In this document: one piece after another, positions 40,946 to 50,442 of the stretch | Numbering within the stretch: the first letter of the stretch is position 1 | How the letters are laid out: the number at the start of each line of letters is the position of its first letter | From: Pseudomonas marginalis | Lineage (GTDB): Bacteria > Pseudomonadota > Gammaproteobacteria > Pseudomonadales > Pseudomonadaceae | Assembly (NCBI RefSeq): GCF_900105325.1 | Contig: NZ_FNSU01000003.1 | Coordinates: 186,001 to 250,000 of the forward strand | Length of the DNA: 64,000 bases | Direction: 5' to 3' | Translations under genes and position numbers: made by a program | Notes under the pieces: model-generated | What the model was told of the DNA's origin: nothing | What the model saw: only the letters and a program-made list of their open reading frames with translations | Database searches by the model: none

Positions 40946-42037
40946 ATGTCCGCTTTGTTCGAACCGTTCAAACTCAAAGACGTCACCCTGCGCAATCGCA
41001 TCGCCATCCCGCCAATGTGCCAATACATGGCCGATGACGGCATCGTCAACGACTGGCACCTCGTACACCTGGCCAGTATGGCTCGGGGCGGCGCCGGTTT
41101 GCTGGTGGTCGAGGCCACCGCTGTAGCGCCCGAGGGGCGTATCACCCCAGGCTGCGCCGGTCTCTGGAGCGACGCCCACGCCGAAGCGTTCGTGCCCATG
41201 GTCAAGGCCATCAAGGCCGCCGGTTCGGTGCCCGGCATCCAGATCGGCCACGCCGGTCGCAAAGCCAGCGCCAACCGCCCGTGGGAAGGGGACGACCACA
41301 TACCTGCCTCCGATGCGCGCAGCTGGGAAACCATCGCGCCGTCGGCCATCGCCTTTGGTGCCAACCTGCCGCAAGTGCCACGCGCCATGACCCTGGACGA
41401 CATCGCTCGGGTCAAGCAGGACTTCGTCGACGCCGCCCGCCGTGCCCGTGACGCCGGTTTCGAGTGGATCGAACTGCACTTCGCCCATGGCTACCTGGGC
41501 CAGAGCTTCTTCTCCGAGCATTCCAACCAGCGCACCGACGCCTACGGTGGCAGCTTCGACAACCGCAGCCGTTTCCTCCTGGAAACCCTGGCTGCCGTGC
41601 GCGAGGTCTGGCCGGAAAACCTGCCGCTGACCGCGCGTTTTGGCGTGATCGAATACGACGGCCGGGACGAACAGACCCTGACCGAATCCATCGAACTGGC
41701 CCGTAACTTCAAGGCCGGCGGCCTGGACCTGCTGAGCGTCAGCGTCGGTTTCACCATCCCCGACACGAATATCCCGTGGGGCCCGGCCTTTATGGGCCCG
41801 ATCGCCGAGCGCGTGCGCCGCGAAGCGGGCATCCCGGTGACCTCGGCCTGGGGCTTTGGCACGCCGCAACTGGCGGAAGGTGCGTTGCAGGCTGGGCACC
41901 TGGACCTGGTCTCGGTCGGTCGTGCGCACCTGGCTGACCCGCATTGGGCGTACTTTGCGGCCAAGGAACTGGGGGTTGAGAAGTCGTCCTGGACCTTGCC
42001 GGCGCCTTACGCCCATTGGTTGGAGCGGTATCGCTGA
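40946..42037 (+). CDS. xenA: Xenobiotic reductase A (old yellow enzyme family)
   Basis: 363 residues, the XenA length, and very close over its whole length to Pseudomonas XenA: MSALFEPFKLKDVTLRNRIAIPPMCQYMADDG, IQIGHAGRKASANRPWEG, FEWIELHFAHGYLGQSFFSEHSN and VTSAWGFGTPQLAE. It binds FMN and uses NADPH to reduce activated C=C bonds and nitro compounds, including nitroglycerin in characterised homologues. CGGAG precedes ATG 40946. The divergent ArsR-type regulator probably induces it in response to electrophiles. Confidence 0.95.
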   Translation: MSALFEPFKLKDVTLRNRIAIPPMCQYMADDGIVNDWHLVHLASMARGGAGLLVVEATAVAPEGRITPGCAGLWSDAHAEAFVPMVKAIKAAGSVPGIQIGHAGRKASANRPWEGDDHIPASDARSWETIAPSAIAFGANLPQVPRAMTLDDIARVKQDFVDAARRARDAGFEWIELHFAHGYLGQSFFSEHSNQRTDAYGGSFDNRSRFLLETLAAVREVWPENLPLTARFGVIEYDGRDEQTLTESIELARNFKAGGLDLLSVSVGFTIPDTNIPWGPAFMGPIAERVRREAGIPVTSAWGFGTPQLAEGALQAGHLDLVSVGRAHLADPHWAYFAAKELGVEKSSWTLPAPYAHWLERYR

Positions 42038-42066
42038 TCGGATCCTGACGACATATAGAAATCCAA

Positions 42067-42157
42067 ATGTGGGAGGGGGCTTGCTCCCGATAGCGGTGGA
42101 ACAGCCAGCTTATTTTCAGCTGATCCACCGCTATCGGAGCAAGCCCCCTCCCACATT
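42067..42157. repeat. BIME after xenA
   Basis: GTGGGAGGGGGCTTGCTCCC faces GGAGCAAGCCCCCTCCCAC, with inner arms TAGCGGTGGA and TCCACCGCTA. One base differs between arms. It is a strong hairpin ending the xenA transcript region. Confidence 0.85.
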
Positions 42158-42232
42158 GGGTTCGCATCAAACTTCCTGCATGTCGATACCAAGGGGTTAC
42201 CTGAAAAATAGCGAATGAGAACAGATGTCAAA

Positions 42233-42259
42233 CGCGAATGGATTGGTATACCATTCGCG
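42233..42259. promoter_or_regulatory. Palindromic site before the TonB receptor gene
   Basis: CGCGAATGG and CCATTCGCG (9-bp arms) flank ATTGGTATA. The middle also contains the palindrome TGGTATACCA (42244-42253), identical to the cluster operators at 21917 and 27317. It lies 56 bp before the start codon. A GCGAATGAGAAC segment at 42210-42221 could be half of a Fur site, but this is weak. Confidence 0.5.
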
Positions 42260-42314
42260 CGAATTTTTGGCAGGTTTGCCGCCCCATCTGGCTCATTCAC
42301 TAGGTTCAACATCC

Positions 42315-44441
42315 ATGCGTCGTACCCTGATTTCCCTCTGCGTGCTTCAGGCGTTTTCCCCGTTTACCTGGGCCGAGGTTGTCCCTGCCGACAAGGCCAG
42401 TCTTGAGCTGCAAGCCACCAATGTCACCGGCGAGGCGGACTACGAGACGGCTCAAGGGCCGGTCAAGGGCTACCACGCCACACGTTCGGCGAGTGCGACG
42501 CGCACTGACACCTCGATTCATGAAACCCCGCAGTCCATCAGCGTCGTGTCCAAGGATGTGGTCGAAGACATCGGCGCCACCCGTTTGCAGGACGCCCTGG
42601 ACTACGCCGGTGGCGTCGGCCGCGCCAATAACTTCGGCGGCCAGGGGCTCACCACCTTCACCGTACGTGGCTTCACCACCGGCGAGTTCTACCGCAACGG
42701 TTTCCCGATCAACCGCGGTTACCCGAACATGCCGGACGCCAACACCATCGAACGCCTCGAAGTGCTGCGCGGCCCGGCGACCATGCTGTATGGCCGTGGC
42801 GATCCCGGCGGCACCTTCAACGTGGTGTCCAAGCAACCGCTGGCCGAGCCGACCGTGACCCTCGGCAGCCAACTGGATGACCAGGGCATGCAGCGCGCCA
42901 CCCTCGACGCTTCCGGCCCGCTGGACGAACAAGGTCGCCTGGCCTATCGCCTGAACGTGGTGGGCGAGGGCGGTGACACGTTCCGTGATCACGTCGAGAC
43001 CGAACGCTACGGCGTGACCCCGGTGATCACCTGGCAGGCCAGCGATGACACCAAGGTGATCTTCGAAGGCGACTTCATGCGCAACAACCACCCGCTGGAC
43101 CGTGGCCTGACGCGCTACCCCAATCAAAAAGGCACTGCCTCGCGCGACACCTTCTGGGGTGAAAAAGACGTCGGCAAACTGCACAACGACAACAGCATGG
43201 CCCAGCTGCGTTTCGAGCACCTGCTCAATGACAGCTGGACCCTGGGCGGTGGTTTCCAATGGCTGGACGGCACCTTGCAAGGCAATGCCATTGAAGCCAA
43301 CGGCCTGGCCGCCGACGGTCGCACCCTGGGCCGCAACTTCAACTATCGCAAACTGGAGTGGACCGACAAGGACACCCAGCTCAACCTCACCGGGCATTTC
43401 TCCACCGGTGGTTTCGACCACACCTTGCTCACCGGCGTCGAATTCGAAGACTACGACTACAAGTCGATCATCCAGCGCTCCAGCGGCGCAGTGGGTGCTT
43501 ATTCAATCGACATCTTCAACCCGGTCTACGGCCAGGCGCGCCCGAACCTCACGCGCACGCCGACCCACGACAAGGAAAACCTCAAGACCTACGCGGCCTT
43601 CGTGCAGGATCAGGTGGCCCTGACCGAGCGCCTTAAAGTGCTCGCCGGCGCACGCTTCGAGCGCTTTGAACACGACTACCACACCTACGTGCCGGGCGGT
43701 AAAAGCTGGGAAGCCAGCGACAACGCCGTCACCCCACGCGTGGGCGTGATCTACGACCTCACCGACACCGTTGCGGTCTACGCCGACGCCGCGCGTTCGT
43801 TCAAGCCCAACACCGGCGCCAGTCGCCAGGGCGGTGGTTTTGAACCGGAGAAAGGCAAATCCTACGAGATGGGCATCAAGTGGGAAGCCCTGGACCGTCA
43901 ACTGAGTGTCGACGCCGCGATCTACCAGATCGAGAAGAAAAACGTGCTCACCACCGACCCTCTCGACTCCACCTTCAGCGTCGCCGCCGGCCAGGTGCGC
44001 AGCCGTGGTTTCGACCTGAACGTGGCGGGCAATATCACCCCCGAGTGGCGTGTGATCGGTGGCTACGCCTACGTGGATGCCGAAGTGACCAAGGACAACA
44101 CCCTGCGCAGCGGCACGCGCTTGCTGAACATCCCGCGTAACAGCTTCAGCCTGCTCAACGTCTACGAGTTCCAGGACGGCGCCCTCAAGGGCCTGGGCCT
44201 CGGCGCGGGTGGCAAGTATGTGGATGAACGGGCCGGGCAGACCTCCAACAACGCCTTCTCGATGGATGCCTACACCGTGGTCGACCTGCTCAGCTACTAC
44301 AAGGTCAACGACAAGGTGCGGCTGAACCTGGACGTGAAGAACCTGTTCAATCGCGACTATGAAGAAGGTGCGTTCGGCAACGTATACGCCTACCCCGGCG
44401 AACCGCGCACGGTGCAGGTCGGCATCGCCTACACCCTCTAA
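42315..44441 (+). CDS. TonB-dependent siderophore receptor
   Basis: 708 residues. The signal peptide is MRRTLISLCVLQAFSPFTWA. The plug domain (about 70-180) has HETPQSISVVSKDVVEDIGATRLQDALDYAGGV and IERLEVLRGPATMLYGRGDPGGTFNVVSKQP, typical of siderophore receptors. A 22-strand barrel ends in the outer-membrane signature VQVGIAYTL. It imports a ferric siderophore with TonB. No siderophore synthesis gene, sigma factor or anti-sigma factor is adjacent, and there is no N-terminal signalling domain. Confidence 0.93.
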   Translation: MRRTLISLCVLQAFSPFTWAEVVPADKASLELQATNVTGEADYETAQGPVKGYHATRSASATRTDTSIHETPQSISVVSKDVVEDIGATRLQDALDYAGGVGRANNFGGQGLTTFTVRGFTTGEFYRNGFPINRGYPNMPDANTIERLEVLRGPATMLYGRGDPGGTFNVVSKQPLAEPTVTLGSQLDDQGMQRATLDASGPLDEQGRLAYRLNVVGEGGDTFRDHVETERYGVTPVITWQASDDTKVIFEGDFMRNNHPLDRGLTRYPNQKGTASRDTFWGEKDVGKLHNDNSMAQLRFEHLLNDSWTLGGGFQWLDGTLQGNAIEANGLAADGRTLGRNFNYRKLEWTDKDTQLNLTGHFSTGGFDHTLLTGVEFEDYDYKSIIQRSSGAVGAYSIDIFNPVYGQARPNLTRTPTHDKENLKTYAAFVQDQVALTERLKVLAGARFERFEHDYHTYVPGGKSWEASDNAVTPRVGVIYDLTDTVAVYADAARSFKPNTGASRQGGGFEPEKGKSYEMGIKWEALDRQLSVDAAIYQIEKKNVLTTDPLDSTFSVAAGQVRSRGFDLNVAGNITPEWRVIGGYAYVDAEVTKDNTLRSGTRLLNIPRNSFSLLNVYEFQDGALKGLGLGAGGKYVDERAGQTSNNAFSMDAYTVVDLLSYYKVNDKVRLNLDVKNLFNRDYEEGAFGNVYAYPGEPRTVQVGIAYTL

Positions 44442-44485
44442 CGGCCTACACGGTTTCAATGTGGGAGGGGGCTTGCCCCCGATGA

Positions 44486-44567
44486 CCATGGGTATCTACG
44501 GATTTGCGCGGTATTTGATAAGACGGTATCTATGCGCAAGCTTGCTCAAAATGTGTAGATACCTATG
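44486..44567. mobile_element. 82-bp MITE-like element with GGTATCTAC termini, second copy
   Basis: It opens CCATGGGTATCTAC and closes TGTAGATACCTATG. It is flanked by CCCCGATGA on both sides (44477-44485, 44568-44576), the same flank as the copy at 16312. It lies in a REP sequence after the TonB receptor gene. The interior (GGTATTTGATAAGACGG...) differs from the first copy. No ORF. Confidence 0.55.
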
Positions 44568-44679
44568 CCCCGATGACGGTAGATCGGCCGATGACGCTGT
44601 GACTGATCCACCGCGCCCATCCGGGCTTGGCATACACCAAGCCCTTGGCGTTAAGTTTCACAAGGCGTCGTCAGGTCCT

Positions 44680-45720
44680 TCAATTCTGCCAGCACTGCGC
44701 ATACCGCTCACACACGCCATAACGCTTATCCAATTCGGCCATGTGTGCCCAGTTGTCGGCCATTGCTTCTTTCTCCAGCAATCCATTCAACTGCCGGTAG
44801 TACTGCAGCATCGCACCGTTGACAGCCAATGCCTGAGTGATGTCGGTGGCCGGGGTATCGGGCACCAGGGTTCTTAACGTGGGCGTGTCCAGCCGTGAGA
44901 GGCGCGCACGGTACTCAACCTTGTACTGCTCAAGTGCTTTGGCCTTTACGCCCTGAGCCTGGACCAGGTAGTTCACGACGTTCTGACGATACTGCGCCCA
45001 ATAGGCATCCGGCAGATCAAGGTTCATCTGGGCCTTGCGCTTGTTGACCACCAGATCAGTTGCGTGATCGCGCGCGCTGTCGTCCAGCGGGCTGGCCTGG
45101 GGTTTCATTTCCGCAATGATGCTCGGGGCGATAATCTGCTCGGCCAAGGCATCACGCTCCGGGGTGGCGGGGAGGCCTTTCGGCGGCGCGGGGAACAGCG
45201 CATTGGCACCTACGCAGCTGGGCAGCCCTTTATTGATCACCGGGACCGGTGAGCGCACCACCTGGCCTTTTACTGAATGCAGACGTTTGAGTGTCGTCAC
45301 ACACTGGCGGCCTGCGCCAGTGAACGTCACCTCGTATTCCGCGCCGTTTTGCGGAGTGAGGGTGAAAGCCATGCCGCACACCGAACCTGTGCCTTGGGTA
45401 TTCAAGTGCAGGAACAGTTCTTTGTTGGCGGGCAAGCGGATTTCCAGGTAGGGCGTTTTTTCGGAGACCGGCGGCATCGACATGTCCGCCCGCCTGCGGG
45501 TGTTGGCCAGGAACAGATTGTTAAGGATGCCGGTGGTCTGTCCATCGCAATGTTGCGCATCTATTACACTCAGCGTGGCGCTGCTCATGTCGCTGACAAA
45601 TCGTAGCTTGGCAGCATCCGGTCCGGTGGCATCGGGGTACGTACCCGACACGCTGCAGCCGCTCAATATCAACGCGAAAAATGTTGCGCCGAGCGCACGG
45701 CCTGCAAATAAATTACTCAT
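44680..45720 (-). CDS. Hypothetical lipoprotein
   Basis: 346 residues. The lipoprotein signal is MSNLFAGRALGATFFALILSGC with a lipobox LSGC, so it should be anchored in the envelope. The N-terminal half has four Cys (QHCDGQ, SVCGMA, RQCVTT, PSCVGA), which may form disulfides in the periplasm. The C-terminal half is helical, with conserved-looking Trp/Tyr (DAYWAQYRQNVVNYL, CERYAQCW). No known domain recognised. It is divergent from a second small lipoprotein. Confidence 0.75.
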   Translation of the reverse strand: MSNLFAGRALGATFFALILSGCSVSGTYPDATGPDAAKLRFVSDMSSATLSVIDAQHCDGQTTGILNNLFLANTRRRADMSMPPVSEKTPYLEIRLPANKELFLHLNTQGTGSVCGMAFTLTPQNGAEYEVTFTGAGRQCVTTLKRLHSVKGQVVRSPVPVINKGLPSCVGANALFPAPPKGLPATPERDALAEQIIAPSIIAEMKPQASPLDDSARDHATDLVVNKRKAQMNLDLPDAYWAQYRQNVVNYLVQAQGVKAKALEQYKVEYRARLSRLDTPTLRTLVPDTPATDITQALAVNGAMLQYYRQLNGLLEKEAMADNWAHMAELDKRYGVCERYAQCWQN

Positions 45721-45807
45721 GGAAGGGGGGGCATCCTTAACGCCGATGTTGAGAAGTGCCGCATGATACTGGCAAAGTTGAACTTTTTTCGATGGACCGA
45801 GGATTGA

Positions 45808-46368
45808 ATGCGCAAAATAAGTCAGTTGTTTGTGATCGGAACCGTGGCCTTGATGAGTGCCTGCTCGGCATTGCCACCTGAAATGGCATTGGATTCAAAA
45901 GTCTATTCCGCCGAAAACGCAGGTCTTGTCCTGGGCGCACTGATCGAGGGTGGGCCCTACGGAACCTGGATGAGCTTTCACAATGTGGACACCGGCAAAG
46001 ACTATGGCTGGGGCCCCAAGGACTACTACTCGGCATGGTTGCCTGGAGGCACCTATGAAGTCAGTGACCTTGGCTCGCGTCGTGGCGTGATGGGACCCTA
46101 CTCGAAGCCGCTGCGCTTTACCGTCACCAATGGACAAATCAATTACGTGGGCGAAATGACCTATGGTTGCCCGCTCGCGGCTCGCCCGGCCGCGATCTAT
46201 GGCGTGAAAAACTGCGGACTCCTTGCGTTGGGGACCTGCACCGTTGATTACCCCAGCATTGGCATCTGTGTGGTGGATCGACAGGAGCAGTCCGTTCGCA
46301 CCTTCGTCAAGCAGCACCCGCAATATTCCGAGCTACCGGTCAAGTCGGCCGTGATGTCGACGCGTTGA
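45808..46368 (+). CDS. Small hypothetical lipoprotein
   Basis: 186 residues. The signal MRKISQLFVIGTVALMSAC has lipobox LMSAC. The mature part looks beta-rich with aromatic/Gly turns (GGPYGTWMSFHNVDTGKDYGWGPKDYYSAWLPGGTYEVSDL). It has a Cys-rich C-terminal part. No family recognised. GAGGA lies before ATG. It is divergent from the other lipoprotein gene, with 87 bp between their starts. Confidence 0.75.
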   Translation: MRKISQLFVIGTVALMSACSALPPEMALDSKVYSAENAGLVLGALIEGGPYGTWMSFHNVDTGKDYGWGPKDYYSAWLPGGTYEVSDLGSRRGVMGPYSKPLRFTVTNGQINYVGEMTYGCPLAARPAAIYGVKNCGLLALGTCTVDYPSIGICVVDRQEQSVRTFVKQHPQYSELPVKSAVMSTR

Positions 46369-46404
46369 CCCTTGCGCCGAGTTGAGCGTGGAGGCTCTAT
46401 CGGG

Positions 46405-47127
46405 TTATAGCGGCGTCAGCACATTCATCACCGTATCCAACGCCACTCGCGTGTCATCCAGCTGCACCAGCGACGCATGCCGCGCGCCGAGGGCGTCGCG
46501 GTTCTGGATCGCGGTGAGGATCGCCTTGTGCCGGGGCAGGCTCAGGCCCTGGATGTCCGGGCGGCGGTTGGTGATGTTGATCGACTCGCGCAGCGGCAAC
46601 GACAGCATGTTGCACATATAGGCGAGCAGGTCGTTGCGGGTGGCATCGGCAATGGCGCGGTGGAAGTCCAGGTCGGCCTGCAGCAGCTGTTCGTGGGTCT
46701 GCGCGGTTTCCATGCCCTGGTAGGCTTTTTCGATGGTGGCGATGTCTTCATCGGTGGCGGTGGTCGCGGCCATGGCGGCGATCTCCGGCTCGAGGATGCG
46801 CCGCACACCGGCCAGGGTATTGAAGAATTCACTGTGGGGCGTGGACTGCATCAGCCAGGACAACACGTCCGGGTCGAGGAGGTGCCATTTCAAGCGCGGC
46901 CGCACCACCGCGCCCACCCGCGGCTTGGAATACACCAGGCCCTTGGCGCTGAGCACCCGGGTCGCCTCGCGCAACACCGAACGGCTGACCTTGTACTCCT
47001 CGCAGAGCGTGGCCTCCATGGGCAGCCGTTCTTCGGGCTTGAAGCGACCTGAAACGATGTGCATGCCCAAGTCCTGAACGATCTGGGCATGCATGCTCTT
47101 GCGCGGCTTGGGCGGCTGGTGATCCAT
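46405..47127 (-). CDS. FCD-type GntR regulator, probable regulator of the arabinose/aldonate genes
   Basis: 240 residues. The winged helix is SMHAQIVQDLGMHIVSGRFKPEERLPMEATLCEEYKVSRSVLREATRVLSAKGLV. The FCD domain follows with typical metal-site residues (EPEIAAMAATTATDEDIA, ADLDFHRAIADATRN, HKAILTAIQNRDA). It lies 48 bp downstream of the dehydratase gene on the same strand, so both are likely cotranscribed. A shared motif at 49001 and 60869 is its probable binding site. Confidence 0.88.
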   Translation of the reverse strand: MDHQPPKPRKSMHAQIVQDLGMHIVSGRFKPEERLPMEATLCEEYKVSRSVLREATRVLSAKGLVYSKPRVGAVVRPRLKWHLLDPDVLSWLMQSTPHSEFFNTLAGVRRILEPEIAAMAATTATDEDIATIEKAYQGMETAQTHEQLLQADLDFHRAIADATRNDLLAYMCNMLSLPLRESINITNRRPDIQGLSLPRHKAILTAIQNRDALGARHASLVQLDDTRVALDTVMNVLTPL

Positions 47128-47175
47128 AACGACAGGGATGCTCTGACTTAAATTCGCGGCATCATAGCATCCCAA

Positions 47176-48912
47176 TTAGTGGGAATGCCGGGGGACTTCA
47201 GCCCCACGGCAACCCACCAGGAAGTCAAAGTCGCAACCCTGGTCGGCCTGCAGCACATGATCGATGTACAACTGGCGGTAGCCGCCGACGATCAGGTTCT
47301 GCGGCGGTTTCAGGTCGGCCATGCGCGCCGCCAGCTCTGCGTCGGGGATGTCCAGGTGCAGGCGGCCATTGGCGCAGTCGAGTTCGATCCAGTCACCTTC
47401 CTTCACGGTGGCCAACGGTCCACCGGCAGCGGCTTCCGGCGCCACATGCAAGACCACGGTGCCGTAGGCGGTGCCACTCATGCGCGCGTCGGAGATCCGC
47501 ACCATATCGGTCACGCCTTGGGCCAGCAGTTTCGCCGGCAAACCCATGTTGCCGACTTCGGCCATGCCTGGGTAACCCTTGGGCCCGCAGTTTTTCATGA
47601 CCAGGATCGAGTTGGCGTCCACGTCCAGTTCAGGGTCGTTGATGCGCGCCTTGTACATGTCGAAGTTCTCGAACACCACCGCACGGCCGCGATGCTGCAT
47701 CAGCTCGGCGCTGGCTGCCGACGGCTTGAGCACCGCGCCGAGTGGCGCCAGGTTGCCGCGCAACACGCAAATGCCGCCGTCGGCGCGGATCGGGTTATCG
47801 AGGGTGCGGATCACTTCGTCCTGGCCGTAGATCGGCGAGTCCTTGGTGTTCTCGCCGAGGGTCTTGCCGTTGACGGTCAGGGCGTTCGGGTGCGGGATCA
47901 GGTTGGCTTCACCAAGGCGACGCAGCACGGCGGGCAGGCCGCCGGCATAGTAGAACTCTTCCATCAGGAAGCGCCCGGACGGTTGCAGGTCGACGATGGT
48001 CGGCATGCCGCGACCGATGCGGGTCCAGTCGTCCAGGTCGAGCTCGACGCCGATGCGCCCGGCGATGGCTTTCAAGTGGATCACGGCGTTGGTCGAACCA
48101 CCGATGGCGGCGTTCACGCGGATGGCGTTTTCAAACGCCTCCTTGGTGAGGATCTTCGACAGCTTCAAGTCTCCGCGCACCATCTCTACCGCACGCATGC
48201 CGGACATATGGGCCAGCACATAACGCCGCGCATCCACCGCCGGGATCGCCGCGTTGTGGGGCAGGGACGTGCCCAGTGCCTCGGCCATGCAGGCCATGGT
48301 CGACGCAGTGCCCATGGTGTTACAGGTGCCCGCCGAGCGCGACATGCCGCCTTCGGCCGCGAGGAAATCATCCAGGGTAATGGTGCCGGCCTTGACCTGT
48401 TCACTGAGCTGCCACACCACGGTGCCCGAGCCGATGTCCTGGCCCTTGTGCTTGCCGTTGAGCATCGGCCCACCGGTGACCACGATGGCCGGTACGTCGC
48501 AACTGGCGGCGCCCATCAGCAGGGCCGGGGTGGTCTTGTCGCAGCCGGTCAGCAACACCACACCGTCAATCGGGTTGCCGCGGATGGCTTCCTCCACGTC
48601 CATGCTCGCCAGGTTGCGAGTGAGCATGGCGGTGGGGCGCAGGTTGGATTCGCCGTTGGAGAACACCGGGAATTCCACCGGGAAGCCACCGGCCTCGATC
48701 ACGCCACGTTTGACGTGCTCGGCGATCTGGCGGAAATGCGCATTGCACGGGGTCAGCTCCGACCAGGTATTGCAGATGCCGATGATCGGCTTGCCATGGA
48801 ACTGATGGTCGGCAATGCCCTGGTTCTTCATCCAGCTGCGGTACATGAAGCCGTTTTTGTCGGCGGTACCAAACCACTGGGCGGAGCGTAGGCCGGGCTT
48901 TTTATCAGACAT
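47176..48912 (-). CDS. IlvD/Edd-family sugar-acid dehydratase (probable L-arabonate dehydratase)
   Basis: 578 residues. Fe-S and Mg motifs: ICNTWSELTPCN, LLTGCDKTTPALLMG, GGMSRSAGTCNTMGTASTM and ADGGICVLRGNLAP. The length and MYRSWMKNQG start resemble aldonate dehydratases (arabonate/xylonate) rather than IlvD itself. In the arabinose oxidative route it converts L-arabonate to 2-keto-3-deoxy-L-arabonate. It is divergent from the MFS/GguC/ALDH operon. ATG 48912 is preferred over the longer upstream frame. Confidence 0.88.
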   Translation of the reverse strand: MSDKKPGLRSAQWFGTADKNGFMYRSWMKNQGIADHQFHGKPIIGICNTWSELTPCNAHFRQIAEHVKRGVIEAGGFPVEFPVFSNGESNLRPTAMLTRNLASMDVEEAIRGNPIDGVVLLTGCDKTTPALLMGAASCDVPAIVVTGGPMLNGKHKGQDIGSGTVVWQLSEQVKAGTITLDDFLAAEGGMSRSAGTCNTMGTASTMACMAEALGTSLPHNAAIPAVDARRYVLAHMSGMRAVEMVRGDLKLSKILTKEAFENAIRVNAAIGGSTNAVIHLKAIAGRIGVELDLDDWTRIGRGMPTIVDLQPSGRFLMEEFYYAGGLPAVLRRLGEANLIPHPNALTVNGKTLGENTKDSPIYGQDEVIRTLDNPIRADGGICVLRGNLAPLGAVLKPSAASAELMQHRGRAVVFENFDMYKARINDPELDVDANSILVMKNCGPKGYPGMAEVGNMGLPAKLLAQGVTDMVRISDARMSGTAYGTVVLHVAPEAAAGGPLATVKEGDWIELDCANGRLHLDIPDAELAARMADLKPPQNLIVGGYRQLYIDHVLQADQGCDFDFLVGCRGAEVPRHSH

Positions 48913-48932
48913 GATCGATTCTCTTATTGTAT

Positions 48933-49018
48933 GACTATATGTTCTATGCGTGCTTAAACATAAGCGCAAAATCGATGCTTTGGAAGAGTTGTTTTGCAAA
49001 TAGTCCTACTATATAGTC
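48933..49018. promoter_or_regulatory. Candidate GntR operators in the dehydratase / MFS divergent promoter
   Basis: GACTATAT at 48933-48940 and TAGTCCTACTATATAGTC at 49001-49018, which contains the palindrome ACTATATAGT. The second matches TAGTTCTACTAATAG in the galM/SDR promoter at 60869-60883. This points to one regulator for both divergent pairs. Confidence 0.55.
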
Positions 49019-49104
49019 TGGCTTAACTGAGGTATGACCCTGGCGGATTTCCGCGAGAGGCGTCCCCCGAGCTTCTATAAAAACAACAATCGGAGATCGA
49101 CCCC

Positions 49105-50427
49105 ATGAGCCAGGAACTGCGGCTTATTCGGCGCATCACGCTGAAACTGATTCCCTTCCTGATCCTGCTGTACCTGATCGCCTACGTGGACCGTTCCGCC
49201 GTGGGGTTTGCCAAGCTGCACATGGGCGCCGACGTCGGTATCGGCGATGCGGCGTATGGCCTGGGCGCGGGGTTGTTCTTTATTGGCTACTTCCTCTTCG
49301 AGATCCCCAGCAACCTGATGCTCGACCGCTTCGGCGCACGGCGTTGGTTCGCGCGGATCATGATCACCTGGGGCGCGATCACCATCGGCATGGCCTTCGT
49401 GCAAGGGCCGCACAGCTTTTATGTGATGCGCTTCCTGCTCGGCGCTGCCGAAGCCGGGTTCTTTCCCGGCGTCCTGTACTACATCACCCAATGGTTCCCG
49501 GTGCGCCATCGCGGCAAGATCCTCGGGCTGTTCATCCTCTCCCAACCGATTGCGATGATGATCACCGGCCCGGTGTCCGGCGGCCTGCTGGGCATGGACG
49601 GCATCCTCGGCCTGCATGGCTGGCAGTGGCTGTTCATCGTGATCGGCACCCCGGCGATCCTGCTCACCTGGCCAGTGCTGCGCTACCTGCCGGATGGCCC
49701 CAAGCAGGTCAAATGGATGAGCGACGCGGAAAAAACCTGGCTCACCGATGAATTGGCCAAGGACCTGCAAGCCTACGGCCAGACCCGCCACGGCAACCCG
49801 CTGCATGCCCTCAAGGACAAACGCGTATTGCTGCTGGCGCTGTTCTACCTGCCGGTGACCCTGAGCATTTACGGCCTGGGTCTGTGGTTGCCGACCCTGA
49901 TCAAACAGTTTGGCGGCACCGACCTGGTCACCGGCTTTATCTCCGCCGTGCCGTACATCTTCGGCATCATCGGCCTGCTGATCATCCCGCGCAGTTCCGA
50001 CCGCCTGAATGATCGCTACGGCCACCTGGCCGTGCTGTATGTGCTGGGCGCCATCGGCCTGTTTTTCAGCGCCTGGCTGAGTGTGCCGGTGCTGCAAATG
50101 GCCGCGCTGTGCCTGGCGGCGTTTGCGATGTTTTCCTGCACCGCCGTGTTCTGGACCTTGCCGGGGCGCTTCTTTGCCGGCGCCAGTGCGGCGGCGGGCA
50201 TTGCCTTGATCAACTCGGTGGGCAACCTCGGCGGCTATATCGGTCCGTTCGTGATCGGTGCGCTCAAGGAATACACCGGCAACCTCGCCTCGGGCTTGTA
50301 CTTCCTGTCCGGGGTCATGGTGTTCGGGCTGGTCTTGACCGGCGTGGTCTACCGCCTGCTGGAGCGCAAGCACGTACTGCCCGCCGATCAATTCGCCGCC
50401 AGCGCCCGTGGCGCCACACGTACTTAA
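49105..50427 (+). CDS. MFS transporter, anion:cation symporter (ACS) family
   Basis: 440 residues with 12 helices. ACS-type motifs: LYLIAYVDRSAVGFAKLHM, FFIGYFLFEIPSNLMLDRFGARRWFARIMITWGAI and RFLLGAAEAGFFPGVLYYITQWFP. Relatives import sugar acids such as glucarate, galactonate and arabonate. As first gene of the operon it probably takes up an aldonate, so the cell can use L-arabonate directly as well as arabinose through AraFGH. Confidence 0.92.
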   Translation: MSQELRLIRRITLKLIPFLILLYLIAYVDRSAVGFAKLHMGADVGIGDAAYGLGAGLFFIGYFLFEIPSNLMLDRFGARRWFARIMITWGAITIGMAFVQGPHSFYVMRFLLGAAEAGFFPGVLYYITQWFPVRHRGKILGLFILSQPIAMMITGPVSGGLLGMDGILGLHGWQWLFIVIGTPAILLTWPVLRYLPDGPKQVKWMSDAEKTWLTDELAKDLQAYGQTRHGNPLHALKDKRVLLLALFYLPVTLSIYGLGLWLPTLIKQFGGTDLVTGFISAVPYIFGIIGLLIIPRSSDRLNDRYGHLAVLYVLGAIGLFFSAWLSVPVLQMAALCLAAFAMFSCTAVFWTLPGRFFAGASAAAGIALINSVGNLGGYIGPFVIGALKEYTGNLASGLYFLSGVMVFGLVLTGVVYRLLERKHVLPADQFAASARGATRT

Positions 50428-50442
50428 TCTGGGAGAAGTTTC

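Noticed and set aside
47179..48891. A 570-codon plus-strand frame opposite the dehydratase
   Set aside because: Shadow of a complete IlvD/Edd gene.
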